From Ophiocordyceps camponoti-saundersi (nom. inval.) (taxonomy: Eukaryota; Ascomycota; Sordariomycetes; Hypocreales; Ophiocordycipitaceae): a DNA stretch of 64,000 nt. Location of the stretch: contig PDHQ01000062.1 of the NCBI GenBank assembly GCA_003339415.1, forward strand, positions 69,307 through 133,306, read 5' to 3'. Under the pieces are notes generated by a model, which was given only the letters and a program-made list of their open reading frames with translations, searched no databases and had not been told where the DNA came from. Within the stretch, counting starts at the first letter, position 1, and the number at the start of each line of letters is the position of its first letter. Positions 1 through 11,119 of this stretch are shown piece after piece. The position numbers and the translations under genes are program-made.

Positions 1-1
1 C

Positions 2-91
2 GTATCAGCGGAACAAGAAGAAGAGGTAAGAAAAGCAGAAGACGACGAAGAAGAAGAAGTTGACGGCGAAATCTATACAGGTGTAGTCTAA
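2..91 (+). CDS. Possible C-terminal end of a gene entering from the left (very uncertain)
   Basis: One forward frame is open from the window edge to a TAA at 89-91 and reads as a strongly acidic tail rich in Glu and Asp. Another forward frame gives a short basic tail ending at 27-29. Neither can be assigned to a family because only about 30 codons are visible. It may equally be untranslated purine-rich DNA. Confidence 0.12.
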   Translation, partial: VSAEQEEEVRKAEDDEEEEVDGEIYTGVV

Positions 92-752
92 AAGACAGAT
101 GCCCGGACACGCAGACGAGAGAGTTATGCGTGCGTCTTGTGTCAGATCCCCAAGGTGCGAGTAAGCAAAGGAAGAAAAGGGAGGGGAGGGAGAGAGAGAA
201 AGACTAATAGAGAGAGAATACTAATGTCTCAAGGCCCGGAGAAGCTCTCCCAAGTCCCCCATCTTCACATGTTATCCGTACATGGGCTCATTACGAGGAA
301 TGCAGCTAGTTTCGCTACGAGCATGCGGTTAGAGGCGAACAGGGAAGTTACCTCTTTGGCTCGGTGGCTAACACCGGCGATTCGCGCAGGAATCACATGT
401 ACTGCTCGGACAGGAAGCTAACTGACATTAGGTACCGATTCTCCGGGGGGGTCGCCCTCCCTAGGCATGTCACGCGCCCCATCCATCCATCCCCCCCCTC
501 AACCCCCGATCCCGAATGTGGGGATGCCGAGGCTCCGAAAAGGCGGACAGCCAGTCGGAGCGCCAGCATTGCCAACTTACTTATATACTGACGTAGCAAG
601 CTAGTAGTACGAGAGGAACGAGATGACGATACCCTCACATCACGACACAGTCTTGCCAAACCACGGGTCAACCTGTCACCTGTCATCTGCATCAATGTGC
701 GTACATACATACATAGATCAACCCCCGTGCGCCAACTCCATCCAACCCAACT
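92..752. other. Gene-free stretch between the window edge and the 3' end of FEN1
   Basis: It holds purine-rich low-complexity sequence at 170-225 and only short ORFs without recognisable domains. The part nearest 752 is presumably the 3' UTR and terminator of FEN1, which is transcribed toward it. I see nothing else. Confidence 0.5.
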
Positions 753-2080
753 TCAAGCCCCCCCAGCCCTGGGCTTCGCCTTCGCCGCCGCCTTCTCCTT
801 CTTCTCCAACTTCAACTTCTTCTTCTTCTCCTCATTCTTCTCCTCCACCTTACGCTTAAGAGCGCTCTTCTCCTCCTCCGACTTGGGCACAACCTTGAAG
901 AAGCCCTCGAGCCGCGCCTGCTGCGAAGACTTGAGGTTCTTCTCCAGCCTGGCCGCCCCTCCCCGGACCCTCTCCTCCGAGAAGCCCTTTTCCTTGACGA
1001 GGAATTCCACCAGGCCCTCCGTCTCCGGCTTCTCCCACTTGAAGTCGCAGAGGGGGTCGTCCGCCTTGCGCACCTCGGGCTCGAAGAAGAGCTGCCGCGC
1101 GTCCTCAAACGGCCAGTCCGTTGGGAGCGTGTACTTTTTCTTGCTGTCGTTTTCGATGGCTTCCACCACCTTTTCTAGCGAGCCGTGTTCGCGTATCAGC
1201 TTGAGGGCCGTCGTCGGCCCGATCTTGGGAATCGGGTCAAGATAATCGCAGCCGAGTAGAATGCAGAGGTCGACAAACTGCAACAAGTCAGCCACAGCCA
1301 CTCATTCCCCCCCCCCCCCCCCCATCGTGTAGAAGAAAAACACCGCCTCTCACCTGTTTCCTCTCCATCTTCAGCCCCTCCAAAACCTTGTCCAACCGAA
1401 TTTCCTGAATCGGCTCCTTCCGCTGCTCACTAAACGTAAGATGGCGCAGCAGAATCGGCGTATCGAAGCAAAGCGTATCCATGTCCTCGCTCGCCGCCGC
1501 ATACACCTTACCCGCCCGCGCCAGCACGGCACACTGGGCCTCCGCCTCCGTCGGCGCAACGATGAAGGGGACGCCCATGAGCTTGAGAAGCCGCTGACAC
1601 TCGGCGTTGTGCTCTCGCGTCACCCGCACCGTCCGCCGCGAGAACTTCTCCACGTCTTCGGCCGTGCCCGTCTCCTTGGCTTCCTCAAGGCCCTCGTTCG
1701 CCTCCTTCTTACGCTGAAACCGCTTCGCCAGCTCGCCCGACTTGAGCTTCGGCGGCGCCCCGTCGAAGACGTAGAGGGGCTTGATGCCGTTGTCCACCAT
1801 CCTCAGCGTCCGGTAGAACATGCCCATAAGGTGCGACGTCGTCTCTCCGCTTTCGTTCATCAGCTGCTGCCCGTCCGATCGCACGGCGATGAGGAAGCTG
1901 TAGATGCTCATAGACGCGTCCTGGCTTGTCATCATCAGCGAAACACCGTGTAGGAAGCGCTGAGGGGAGGACCAAACGCACGATGGCCACTTTGCGTCCA
2001 AAGTGATTCTTGATCTCGCCCTCCTTGACCGCGTCGGGAGCTTCATCCTTGATGATCTGGAAAAGCTGCTTGATACCCAT
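753..2080 (-). CDS. rad27: Flap endonuclease 1 (FEN1/RAD27)
   Basis: Structure-specific nuclease that removes 5' flaps from Okazaki fragments and acts in long-patch base excision repair; nuclear, works with PCNA. Three exons are supported: 2080-1982, 1920-1354 and 1277-753, joined by GT-AG introns of 61 and 76 nt, giving 396 residues, about the family length (yeast 382). The start [10 protein letters not shown] is the invariant FEN1 N-terminus; Gly2 is essential in the family. The XPG-N domain carries the metal-binding Asp34, the first residue after intron 1, and YVFDGAPP. The XPG-I domain has [10 protein letters not shown] and SEDMDTL; the helix-hairpin-helix has [20 protein letters not shown]-interacting motif, QARLEGFF, lies at about residues 342-349, followed by a basic Lys-rich tail. 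Intron 2 contains a run of 16 or more G on the coding strand. MCB-like elements lie about 100 nt upstream. Confidence 0.97.
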
Positions 2081-2149
2081 TGTGAGGATTTGCTTCAGGG
2101 CACGAGCTCCTGCGAAGAAGGGTCTTTGAGCTGTCTCGGAATGCGCAGA

Positions 2150-2205
2150 TTGACGCGCTTCGGGGAAAATGGTTGCAAGACGCGTAAAGTGGTCGCGCCA
2201 AGGGA
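2150..2205. promoter_or_regulatory. MCB/E2F-like elements upstream of FEN1
   Basis: The palindrome ACGCGT lies at 2180-2185, about 100 bases upstream of the FEN1 ATG. It is flanked by GACGCGC near 2152-2158 and TCGCGCCA near 2193-2200. ACGCGT is the MluI cell-cycle box bound by MBF in yeasts, and replication genes are its classic targets. Function here is inferred from motif and position only. Confidence 0.45.
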
Positions 2206-2807
2206 AAATCTTTCATCCGAGCTGGCCCAATTGACGTCAACAAGCTCGGAGCTCCCTCTCAGATGCACGCTCACTGAGCATTGGTTGGAATTGGAACAAG
2301 ATCAAGAGCAAAGACTGACATAGACAGTAATCAATTACGAGCCCATGATAGATTCATCTCAGCCTATTCAAAGAGATGATAAATGTTTCGACGACAACGC
2401 CTCCCCGCCAAGTGAGGAAACCCCCCCCTCCGGCCGACAGAGTCGATCAGAAGATAACAGGAGGCAGCTCAGCAAGGAAAGCATTTGGTCTGATATTCCG
2501 TCTGGAAAAAAGTGCTCCCTCATCCTCCCTCTTCCATGAGCTGATGACGTCGAGTTTTGCTGTACCGCTCGGAATACAGAGCAGTCAAGGATGGTTCTCG
2601 CCTTGCGCTCCACCACGCCGTGCGGACATTTATAGTTCCCCCAAGCTGCGCCCCGTAGGCAGCGAGTCTCCTCTTCTTTCTTGACAAGGGCAATTTGCCG
2701 ACATGGCATTCGATTGATATACTTGGGTATCCGCCTTATTATCGTACATTCGTCATCCGCCGTCGGTAGCCTAAGCATCGCATTCGACCGCATCAGTGAT
2801 TCTCGAT
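2206..2807. other. Intergenic: FEN1 promoter and 3' flank of the propeller gene
   Basis: FEN1 starts leftward from this stretch and the propeller gene ends into it from the right. Only short overlapping ORFs without domains are present. No RNA gene or repeat is apparent. Confidence 0.5.
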
Positions 2808-4952
2808 TCAGCCCTCATCGAAAAATACCTTTTTCCTACCACTTCCGCGGCTGTCTTCCATGCCGTCCAGCGCCTGTTCGATCTCCATGACGTCGAGCAT
2901 CTCCGCCTCGACGTCGCGACTCAAGTCGGTGCTGGCGTCGGCGGCCATGTCCAGGTTGTCCATAAATTCGAACCCCACGCGAGGGCGGGCGGGAATTTGC
3001 GTAGACCCGAAGGCTCCGTCAGACTGGTTCTTCAACGATGTAAGCCTCAGCGAGCTCGACTTAGCCGTGCTGAGATTGAAGGACAAGGAGGGCATCGTAT
3101 CGTTCTTCGCGTGCACGATGATGGCGTCGGATCTCTCGCCGTTTGAGAAGAGTCGCCTCCGTCTCCTGTCGACCACGGTGCCAATCTTCCTGCCCGGCCC
3201 GTCTTCTCCTTGCCGGACGACTACAAGACGCGACTCGCCTCGGATCAAGACGTCAACGGGAAGCCCCCCGTCCTGGTCGGCTAGCTTGGAGGCGCCGGTA
3301 TGGTCGAGTATCAAGCCAGCGCCGCAGCAACGCTCGCCCAAGAGCCCCGTCGACAGGTCAAGAAGCTTGACCATCTTTGTGGGCTGCGCGCCGCTGAACA
3401 GATTGACGCCGCCGCCGTGCCCCCTGCGCAGTTGCGAGTCCCAGAACCTGGATACGGCCGGAACGACGCAGACGTGCTCCTGATTGCCGATCCAAAGCAC
3501 CAGGCTCTCGTCCTGGACGCTTCTCCCGGTCATGGGCAGCGCCACGGTGCGGATGCCACCGTGAACACTAGACAGACGGTCGAGCGTGCCCGCCGAGCCC
3601 AGGGACGCGGTGGCCTGGCGTCGGGTATGGGGCGTCATGGGCGCAAAGTCTCCAGCCTGGCCGTCCTTGGGTTGGGCGATTACGCTGCGAAGGTAGCTCG
3701 TCCCCTCGACGTATCCAGAGACGCTGAATGTCGTCAGGGCCGCACCACGAACGCCAGGCTTGAGCTTGTCGGCGATGACAGCGCCGGGCGGGGAGGGGCT
3801 GGCTCCGTCAATGTCCCATATTCCCCACATGCCGTCGGCCAGCAAAACAAAGACGGCACGGCCGTGCGATATCCACGCCGCATCCAGGACGGGCTTCCTC
3901 AACGCCGTCGGCTTCGCGAATGGCTGGTTCAGAGAAAGGAGCCAGGATCCTTGCGACGGGAAGGGTCCGGTCATGTCGGGTTCCGGCGGCAAGGGCGATG
4001 TGGCAAGATCGTAGACTCTTACAGCTTGGCGCGACGAAACGGTGAGAATCTGCGTGCTGTGCGTCGGGTTGAAAGATATGCTGGTGAGTGGGTGGGAGAG
4101 GATTTCAGTCTGCAGCGGCTCCAGCGGTCGGCGGTCGGGCTGCAACGTAGGCTCCAGCGGAACGTCCCAGACCATCAAGAGCCCGGAAGCCTGTCGTGAG
4201 TGCGCCGCCACCACGGCCCTCGACTGCGGACCCGATGCCTGCTTGGGCGTGATCAGGTTCATGGCGAGCCCGTCGCTATGCTTGGTCAGACCGCCGAGTA
4301 GGAGCAAAGACTCTCCCCAGAAGCCGGAGCCAGCCTTTCCAGCCAGCAGGTCAGTCTCAAGCTCCGGCCTTGACTTGCTCTCCGGCGACGGCGGCGTCAG
4401 GGGAAGAGTGACGACGTATACATCGTTGGTGACGCAGGAGATGGCGAACACCATTCTCTCGGCAAGTGACAAGCCTTCGACCGGGTCGTCGCGAGCGGCA
4501 CAAGGCGCCATGGGAGCCACAGCCACATTGAGGACGCTGGTTCCCATGGCAAGATCGAGCGTCTGTGTGATTTCCGGGTAAGGATCCTGCTCGAGGGCGT
4601 CTTCGAACAGCGGCTTCACAGGTTGAGCCTGCGACTCATCATCGGAATCGAGGATGACAATGGCATCATCCGACGCGCCGTTCTGCTTCTCGCCGCGGGT
4701 CTGCGTCGGCTTGAATCGCCGACCACCGCGCCAGGCCAACGTGACACCATTCTCGTGGGCGAATATCAAAATGGTTGCCCCTTGAGGTGACTGAACGGGA
4801 TACGTTTGCACGTCATTGATACGACGCGCCAGATTGTACCTATTGTCATCAGCACATCTACACGATGCCCGGAGGTCAAGTTCTGCCCAAGCTTACGTGA
4901 GTTGCGTGTTCTGCGCCGTGCGGCGAACGCGAGGTGTCGTCGGGGGACTCAT
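2808..4952 (-). CDS. WD40-like beta-propeller protein, possibly the Nup37-type nucleoporin
   Basis: Two exons, 4952-4897 and 4839-2808, joined by a 57-nt GT-AG intron, encode 695 residues. The intron adds the N-terminus MSPPTTPRVRR and restores TYNLARRINDVQTYPVQ, which then reads on as a conserved propeller start (GVTLAWRGGRRFKP). WD-like blades are visible: GLLMVWDVPLEP, LTSISFNPTHSTQIL with AVRVYDLATSP, and AVFVLLADGMWGIWDI. An acidic insert with IVILDSDDES lies near residue 80. The C-terminal third is polar and ends with an acidic helix. The layout resembles the long Nup37 of thermophilic Sordariomycetes, a Y-complex scaffold nucleoporin, but I recall that family only loosely; any scaffold WD protein is possible. 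Presence of a real, conserved gene is much surer than the name. Confidence 0.75.
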
Positions 4953-6265
4953 GGTAGGTCGAAGTCGAGCTCCTGGCAAATTCGAAAGCTCGTCAGGATT
5001 TCACGAGTGTCACGGAGGGTGCATGGGGGGCCAGCTCGTGTGCTGAGGCGATAGGCAGGCGCCGTGGGTTCGTGCGGCTTTCTTTGTTGGCCAAGCTTTT
5101 CAGTGCGTCGATTTGATGGCGCGGTTGCGAAAGCCTCAGAGGTGGAAATGTCGGGGGGTTTCAGCAGCACGTGACTAGTAGCTGGGCTGCGCTGCTGACT
5201 CAGCCGAACCCCTAGACCCTTGCGCTGTACCGTGTAGGTCTCGCCGACGTACGTTCCTCTACCTCTAGCTGATGCGTCATATCGATCACCCGTCCGATCT
5301 GAGTGACGATCAAACGGGTAGCTAACAGACAGCTCCTTTCACTTCTTCAACTCGACGCCCAAGCATCAGGCGCCGAGATTCGGGGCCAAGGATCGTCGTC
5401 ATCCGAGTGAAGGCCGGTTGAAGAAAGTCCCTTGGGCAGTACGCACGCGAAAAAGCGCTCACAGACTCCGAAAACATACCCCAGCAACAACAGACGAGCG
5501 TCGTGATGCCGTGAACGTAGCACAGGGAACATCGATGGTTCAGTCCCGAGAGTAAGCGCACATAGACATGGCTGTGCTTGTTTTACTACAGTACGGTCCA
5601 TAAATACATTACCACGCCAATGGTGGTTCCCTCCATCTTCGTGTCTGAGACTATAAGAATATGTTTCGAAAACAAAGCTTGGTTGGCGACCATCAGTCAT
5701 GTTTCACTGTCTTTTTGTTCGTCCAGCCGAGGCTTGATCTGCCAGAGTATTCATTCCGGTTTGCGGAGATTCGGAGTTGCGCGTCCAGTCGTGTTGCGGC
5801 GAAGGTGTGCAACTCTGCAAGGCCAACAGGAAACTCCTCCTAGCCGGCCAGCGACAGACACGTTGTCTCCAGGTGGCCCTCTCCGGACTGTGTAGAAGAC
5901 GCTTACAGGCCTCGTGGCAGATGACGGACAACCAGAGTATAGACGTAAGTGGGCGTAGTGCCGAAGTAAAGTCTTCCCGTTGAAGAGGAAGATGACAGGA
6001 GACAACGAAGTAGGGTCGAGAGCGACCGGTAGGCGACATACAGCGAGCCGTGGCTACCACCGATGAAAAAGAAACGCACGACCGCACGCCGCAGGAAGCA
6101 CAAGGAATAGAACGCCGTCAGGTCGACCCAACGACATAAGCTTCATCCCAAAACGCCGCGAATGCCCTGTTGGTGAAGGTGGTATTTTTGGGGGGGAGAC
6201 GTAAGAAGAAAAAGGCTGGGTTTAGATGGTGGCAGATGGTGACACGACAAAGGATGATGGATACT
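4953..6265. other. Gene-free stretch, 1.3 kb
   Basis: It lies between the 5' end of the propeller gene and the 3' end of the WSC gene, both leftward. The ORFs present are short, overlap on both strands and show no motifs or credible splice structure. Sequence next to 4952 is presumably promoter; sequence near 6265 is the WSC 3' flank. Confidence 0.5.
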
Positions 6266-7216
6266 TCATGCGTTGGTGACCTGCAGCGACTCGTCGTTAA
6301 TATGCTTGACAAGTTGAGAAGGGATGGGCAGACAACGTACCCTGAGGATCCTGCGGGAATAGTCTTCGTTGTCCGCGATGCTACCGTCACTCATCCTTCG
6401 GTTCGCCATGACAGGGTCGAGTCGAGCATCCGTCATGGACATGCTGCCGCTACTGCCCGGAGGCTTGGAGCCGTTTATGAAGGCGCTGACGGCAGCGTTG
6501 CGGCGATGCTCCTCCTCGATTTGAGCATTGCGCTTCCGGCGCAGATAGAAAATAAGTCCGCCTGCAAGGGCGGCCGCGACAACCACTCCGGCGACCACTC
6601 CGGCAGCAATGCCGACAGTATTGGCGCCGCCCTTTTTCTCGTCAGAGTTCGAACCTTGGGTGGTGACGTGCGTCTGAGTCACGACTGAGGGAGAGCTGGG
6701 GTCTTGGTCGTCCGTCTTGGAGGATTGGGACGAGCTCGTGGTGGTCGACGAGTCCTCGACGTTCTTGACATTTACGTTGATACCGGTGTTGAAGACAGAC
6801 CAGAAGCCGCCGGAGTCGGCGAGGGCACCGCAGGCCTCGAGGGGGTAGGCGGGGCAGGGATAGCTGCACTTTTCGTCGTCGGCCAAGTCCTTTTGCGGAG
6901 GGTAGGCGTAGCCGCAGTAGCACGTAGAGCCCTGCAGCCCCAATACCCAGAACTTGCCAGCCTTGCAGATATCGAAGCAAGAGCCCGACGAAAGGTGCTC
7001 GACGTCGTGGGAGGTCATGTTGCCTTTAGATTTGTAGCAGCCGTGCGCGGTTAGGGCATTGGGCAGGGGGAAAGTCGAGGGTTTCTGCAGAGGCGTGGCC
7101 TGACGTTCAACTAGAGTGCCTTTTAAGTCGCGTTCGACCATGGTGGGACGATCCGGGGTGGCGCGAGCTTGCAAGGCAGCCGCCATAGCCGCGAAGGCGA
7201 TGGTTGACGTCTTCAT
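6266..7216 (-). CDS. WSC-domain single-pass membrane protein (cell-wall sensor-like)
   Basis: Predicted type I surface protein of 296 residues, of the class that includes the yeast Wsc stress sensors. From the Met at 7216 there is a signal peptide (MKTSTIAFAAMAAALQARA). It is followed by a WSC domain at about residues 45-135 with the expected cysteines (HGCYKSKGNM, SCFDICKAGKFWVLGLQGS, CYCGYA, CSYPCPAYPLEACG). Then come a Ser/Thr-rich stalk, a transmembrane helix (GIAAGVVAGVVVAAALAG), a basic stop-transfer and a cytoplasmic tail. The last exon is only five codons: a 60-nt intron, 6281-6340, separates RRIL from VTNA. The intron is a multiple of three and has no stop, so an unspliced reading also stays open. 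A Met 14 codons upstream at 7258 is an alternative start. Whether it signals to Rho1 is not shown. Confidence 0.88.
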   Translation of the reverse strand: MKTSTIAFAAMAAALQARATPDRPTMVERDLKGTLVERQATPLQKPSTFPLPNALTAHGCYKSKGNMTSHDVEHLSSGSCFDICKAGKFWVLGLQGSTCYCGYAYPPQKDLADDEKCSYPCPAYPLEACGALADSGGFWSVFNTGINVNVKNVEDSSTTTSSSQSSKTDDQDPSSPSVVTQTHVTTQGSNSDEKKGGANTVGIAAGVVAGVVVAAALAGGLIFYLRRKRNAQIEEEHRRNAAVSAFINGSKPPGSSGSMSMTDARLDPVMANRRMSDGSIADNEDYSRRILRVRCLPIPSQLVKHINDESLQVTNA

Positions 7217-7850
7217 TGCTGCGAAGGCGGCGATTAAAAGACTTGAATGGAATGGCACACGACGACGAGTCGCATTTATCCTTGCCGTACAGAAGAGGGA
7301 GCGAGAGCGATGAACTGAACAGTCGTCAAAAGAAAGTGACTAATGACGCGACACGTAGCGAGAGGATGTCAATGTGTCGAGTCGAGGCAGCCAAACGCGT
7401 GCTGCCTGCGTGGCTGATTCAAGGGAGGGAGGGTCGGATGTAATGTCGACGACTCGAAAGCACCGGGAGGCGACCCGATGCCCGAGAGAGCTGCCCGTGA
7501 CGGATCCGACAGATTCGGGGCGGCGAGCGACGAGAAGAAAAATTTGCGTGGTCGACCGGTGATGATCGAATGTGGTAGAAAGGAGGTCGAGGCCGAGGGA
7601 AGAGGCTGTGGAGACCCGGGCGGGGAGAGCGAGAACGAGAGTGTGAGAGTGAATGCGAGTGAAAGAGAGAGAGGATGGGAGGAGAAAGAATGAGGGACTG
7701 GAACGAATGTGTGCACACGTGTGTGTGTGTTTTCCCCTTCTCTTGAAAGGGGGGGGTCGACAAACTGTCCAGAGGAGAGGAGAGAGAGAGAGATGCGGAC
7801 GAGCGCAGGAGGAGAGAGAGGGAGGAGAAAGAGAGAGAGAGGAGAGGGGC

Positions 7851-7894
<44 letters not shown>

Positions 7895-7960
7895 GAGAGC
7901 GAATGGGGAGCGAGTGGGCACGCCCCCCCCTCAGGGAAGGGCGTGTGGGTAGGTGATCCG
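7217..7960 (-). promoter_or_regulatory. Pyrimidine-rich leader/promoter of the WSC gene
   Basis: On the coding strand of the WSC gene this is a long CT-rich tract, including an almost pure (CT)n run at about 7855-7905. CT-rich leaders are common just upstream of fungal genes. Several ORFs up to about 208 codons cross it, but they are Ser/Pro/Leu repeats produced by the CT tract and are not convincing genes. Confidence 0.45.
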
Positions 7961-8521
7961 TATGAGTACAGTATGTAAATATCTACCTCTACCATCCGCG
8001 TCTTACGGGCATTCTTCGAGGTACCTTACGACTTGCACAAACGGACGAGTACGTAAACGGGATACAGGGGTGGAAGGGCTTTGGACTGGGTGGCACCGCC
8101 ATCAAGGGTCGGCGGCTGACCGTCTACCTGCAAGCGACTCTGTGCTACGCGCGAGAAACGACAAAGGGCGGCTCGGCGGCTCCGGACAACCCTCCAGTGA
8201 TATGTAGGATGCAAGTGCCCGTGTTTTTTAACGTGAACAATAAAGGCGAGCAAGGTATCTCGACTGTAGCAGCAGGCAGAAACATGTACCAGTAGCGAAT
8301 GAGGTAAGCCCGGTCTAAAGCCGTTGGGGGGGGGAGAAGGGGGAAAAAAGAGCACCACCTCATAATGGCGATTTACATAAGACGATCTCGCGCGTCCGAC
8401 GCTAGGTCATGATTTCCGACGCGACGAAGATGATAAGACGGAAGGGAAATGGGAGAGAAAAAAAAGATCGCTGGCTTCCTGCAAACTGCGACCACGCCGT
8501 AATGACGCCTTTCTCCCAACC

Positions 8522-8573
<52 letters not shown>

Positions 8574-11119
8574 ACCCCACCCCCCCCCCCCCCCCCCCGA
8601 TATCGCACGCACACACGCTGGAATGGCGGGGGTGGCCACCACCAGTCGGCCAGCGAGCCTGTCAGGGGAAAAGAAGAGACAGGCACACACACACACACAC
8701 GAGAAGGGGAAGACAAAAAAAAAAGGAGCTGAGATGTACCGAGTACGCGGGTATGAAGGATCATCTGCTAAACTTTCTGCCTGTAAAATGCGCAAGCTCG
8801 TTAACGCGGACGGTCAGAAACCCTATGTCTCCAAAACCCCCAGAGCAATTTCGTTCCACAGGACCCCACCCCAATCAGCGAAGGGCCGCACTGTGTCTCG
8901 TCGGCGGCCTCAGGCAGTTAATCTGTACGTTGGGAGATACATGGACCGAAAAGGTGGAACGTGGGAACGCGTGCAGAAGAATGTCTTTGCCCTTTGGCCT
9001 TTGTACGCGCGCACAATGTCCTTCCTCGGCGCACTAAGGGGGGAAGGAAGTCCGTCTGTCCGTGTGTCCGTCCGTCTGTGGTAGCCGTCCGGCGTCTGCA
9101 CATGTCTATCCCTCCAGACACCCATCCATCATTGTCAGAGACAGGCATAAAAACAAGCTTGGCATAAAAAAAAGCCGCAACAGCTTTCATCCCTTCCTCG
9201 ATGACGGTACGGATTACATACGGAGTTAAGAGGATGAAATATCCTCTTCTAATAGCGACAGCTACGGGCAAGATGTGAAACTGTTTGCGCGCCCTCTTGC
9301 CCCCCCTCCTTCCGTCCCTTTATTTTTCTTTCCCGCTTCTCCCCCCTTTTCGCTCTTTCGACTCCTTGTTTCAGCCAACGTCGTCGAGTATGTAATACCA
9401 ATTATACCATCTATACTGCACGCGTGCATAGGTACATACATATGTTACATACATACATATACTGGTATTTACATATGTATGGTATGCATGTGTGTATAAC
9501 TCATACAAGAGCGGGTGAATTAAAAAGGGGGGAAAGGGCAGCTATCGCACAAAGAAAAAGTCTTTAATTATGCGCACGTATTACACGCACATCCGTACAT
9601 ATCACCCTATCACTATCCGTACACATACAGTACATACACACATGCTAAGCCCTCCTCGACAGGTGAAATTAAAAAACACTATGCCGCCGCCGTCTATCGG
9701 AGAGCACCAAGTCAGTAAGGGAACACGCACTTGAAGCTCCTTCATTTTACTCCGTGCACGCATGTATGTACAAACTACCAAGGTAAGAAGAAGACACAAC
9801 ACGCCTTCCATAGCGACTCAAGCAAAACCCCATCCATCAACACCAAACCATTCTCACATGCCCAAGACTGAGATCGAGCCACGCTTACAATGTACGAACA
9901 CAACACAAAACCCTCTCCGCCATGCGACGGTGGAAGTACGTATCCGTAGAGCTTGCCCGAATCCTCTTCGTACAAACGAGATTAAAACAAAGCCGCTTCC
10001 CAGCCCCGGAATCCGCTTCCATTCCTCCTCTTCAAGTTTAGCATATCCAGACTCTGCGTAAACCGTCTCTCCTCCTTCCCCCCACAACGCTTCTTACAAC
10101 GACAGCTGAAAAGAAAAAACCGTGAACACATATTCATGCACATCTTCTCCCCAATTCAAATCTAATCTACGGATAGATTCACCAGATTCGAAATCATCCC
10201 TCTCACGAATACCCCATAAAGGAAACGAAGTCAACCTCCATCCCCAACCCCCCCCCCCCTTCTCAAACCACATTCAACCGCCTTCATCTCACCCACTAGC
10301 CCTCTCTTCTTTTCTTTTCCCCTCGTGTTTTCCATATTCCCCTCACATTCCGAACACGCCGCCAGTTAACCAGGCAACCCAAAAAAAAAACCAGCTCGCT
10401 AAGCTGGTAGCTACCTCAGTAGCCACTGTCGTCCATACCGGCGACGGCAATCGCGTAGAAATCACGTTGACACGGGTCATCAAAGGGATTCAAGGCGCCG
10501 CGACGAAGGTGACTCCATCCTTAACGTCATAAAGGCGTCATGACCCGTCGCGAGATAATTATTCCCGTTCCTAAAAAAAAAACGTCATCGCTTATCAGAG
10601 CCCCTTTCATCACGTCTCCTCATTTGCTCCCCCACCGCCGAGCATCGCCCAACGCAAAAGCCATTGAACAAATCCCATTCGTCAGAGAGAAGAAAAAAAA
10701 AAGACACTCCTGCCCCTATAAAGAGTCTGTCTAACACGGCGCCTAAGCCAGCCCTACCGAGCCGCAACGCCTCGCCATAAAGTAACATACACACGTCGAC
10801 GATTTTGTCTTCGCTTCCTCTATTCCCCTTCTCATCTGTCGTGCCTTCTTCTTCTACTTCTTTTGCCTTGAAGTGCCGCGGCACGATCGTAGGATTGTGT
10901 CACCATCTCTTTCCACCCTCGTCTCTGACTTCTCTCGCTCTCCCTCTTGCTCCCTCTCCCTCTCCACTGCCAGGCAGCTTCGGGGCACCCGAGGGTTGCG
11001 CAGGGAGGACATCAGCCTTGAACGAGCGCTTCATCGCTTGCGCATCGTACGCTCTGCACGTCGTCACGCCAGCGGCTTCTAGGTCAGCCATCCCGCAAGG
11101 CGTAGCCGTCAAAGCCTCA
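7961..11119. other. Gene-free stretch, 3.1 kb
   Basis: I find no ORF with a recognisable domain on either strand. It contains the poly-C block at 8523-8598, (CATA)n-type microsatellites around 9430-9490, three copies of the GTACGGAT/ATCCGTAC 8-mer (9207, 9591, 9615), and a cluster of hairpins at 10390-10423. The right end is the 3' flank of the glutamine-rich gene. Confidence 0.5.
8523..8598 (+). repeat. Poly-C tract
   Basis: About 51 consecutive C are followed, after two A interruptions, by a further 19 C. On the other strand this would be a long G-run. Elsewhere in the window similar runs abut N-gaps and erroneous copies, so the exact length here is unreliable. Confidence 0.7.

Noticed and set aside
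7340..7995. Ser/Pro/Leu-rich ORFs of up to 208 codons on the minus strand
   Set aside because: They are translations of a (CT)n tract in overlapping frames, have no domain and sit in the WSC promoter.
8373..8795. Gly-rich and Pro-rich ORFs around 8.5 kb
   Set aside because: Produced by the poly-C run; both strands and several frames are open only because the run has no stops.
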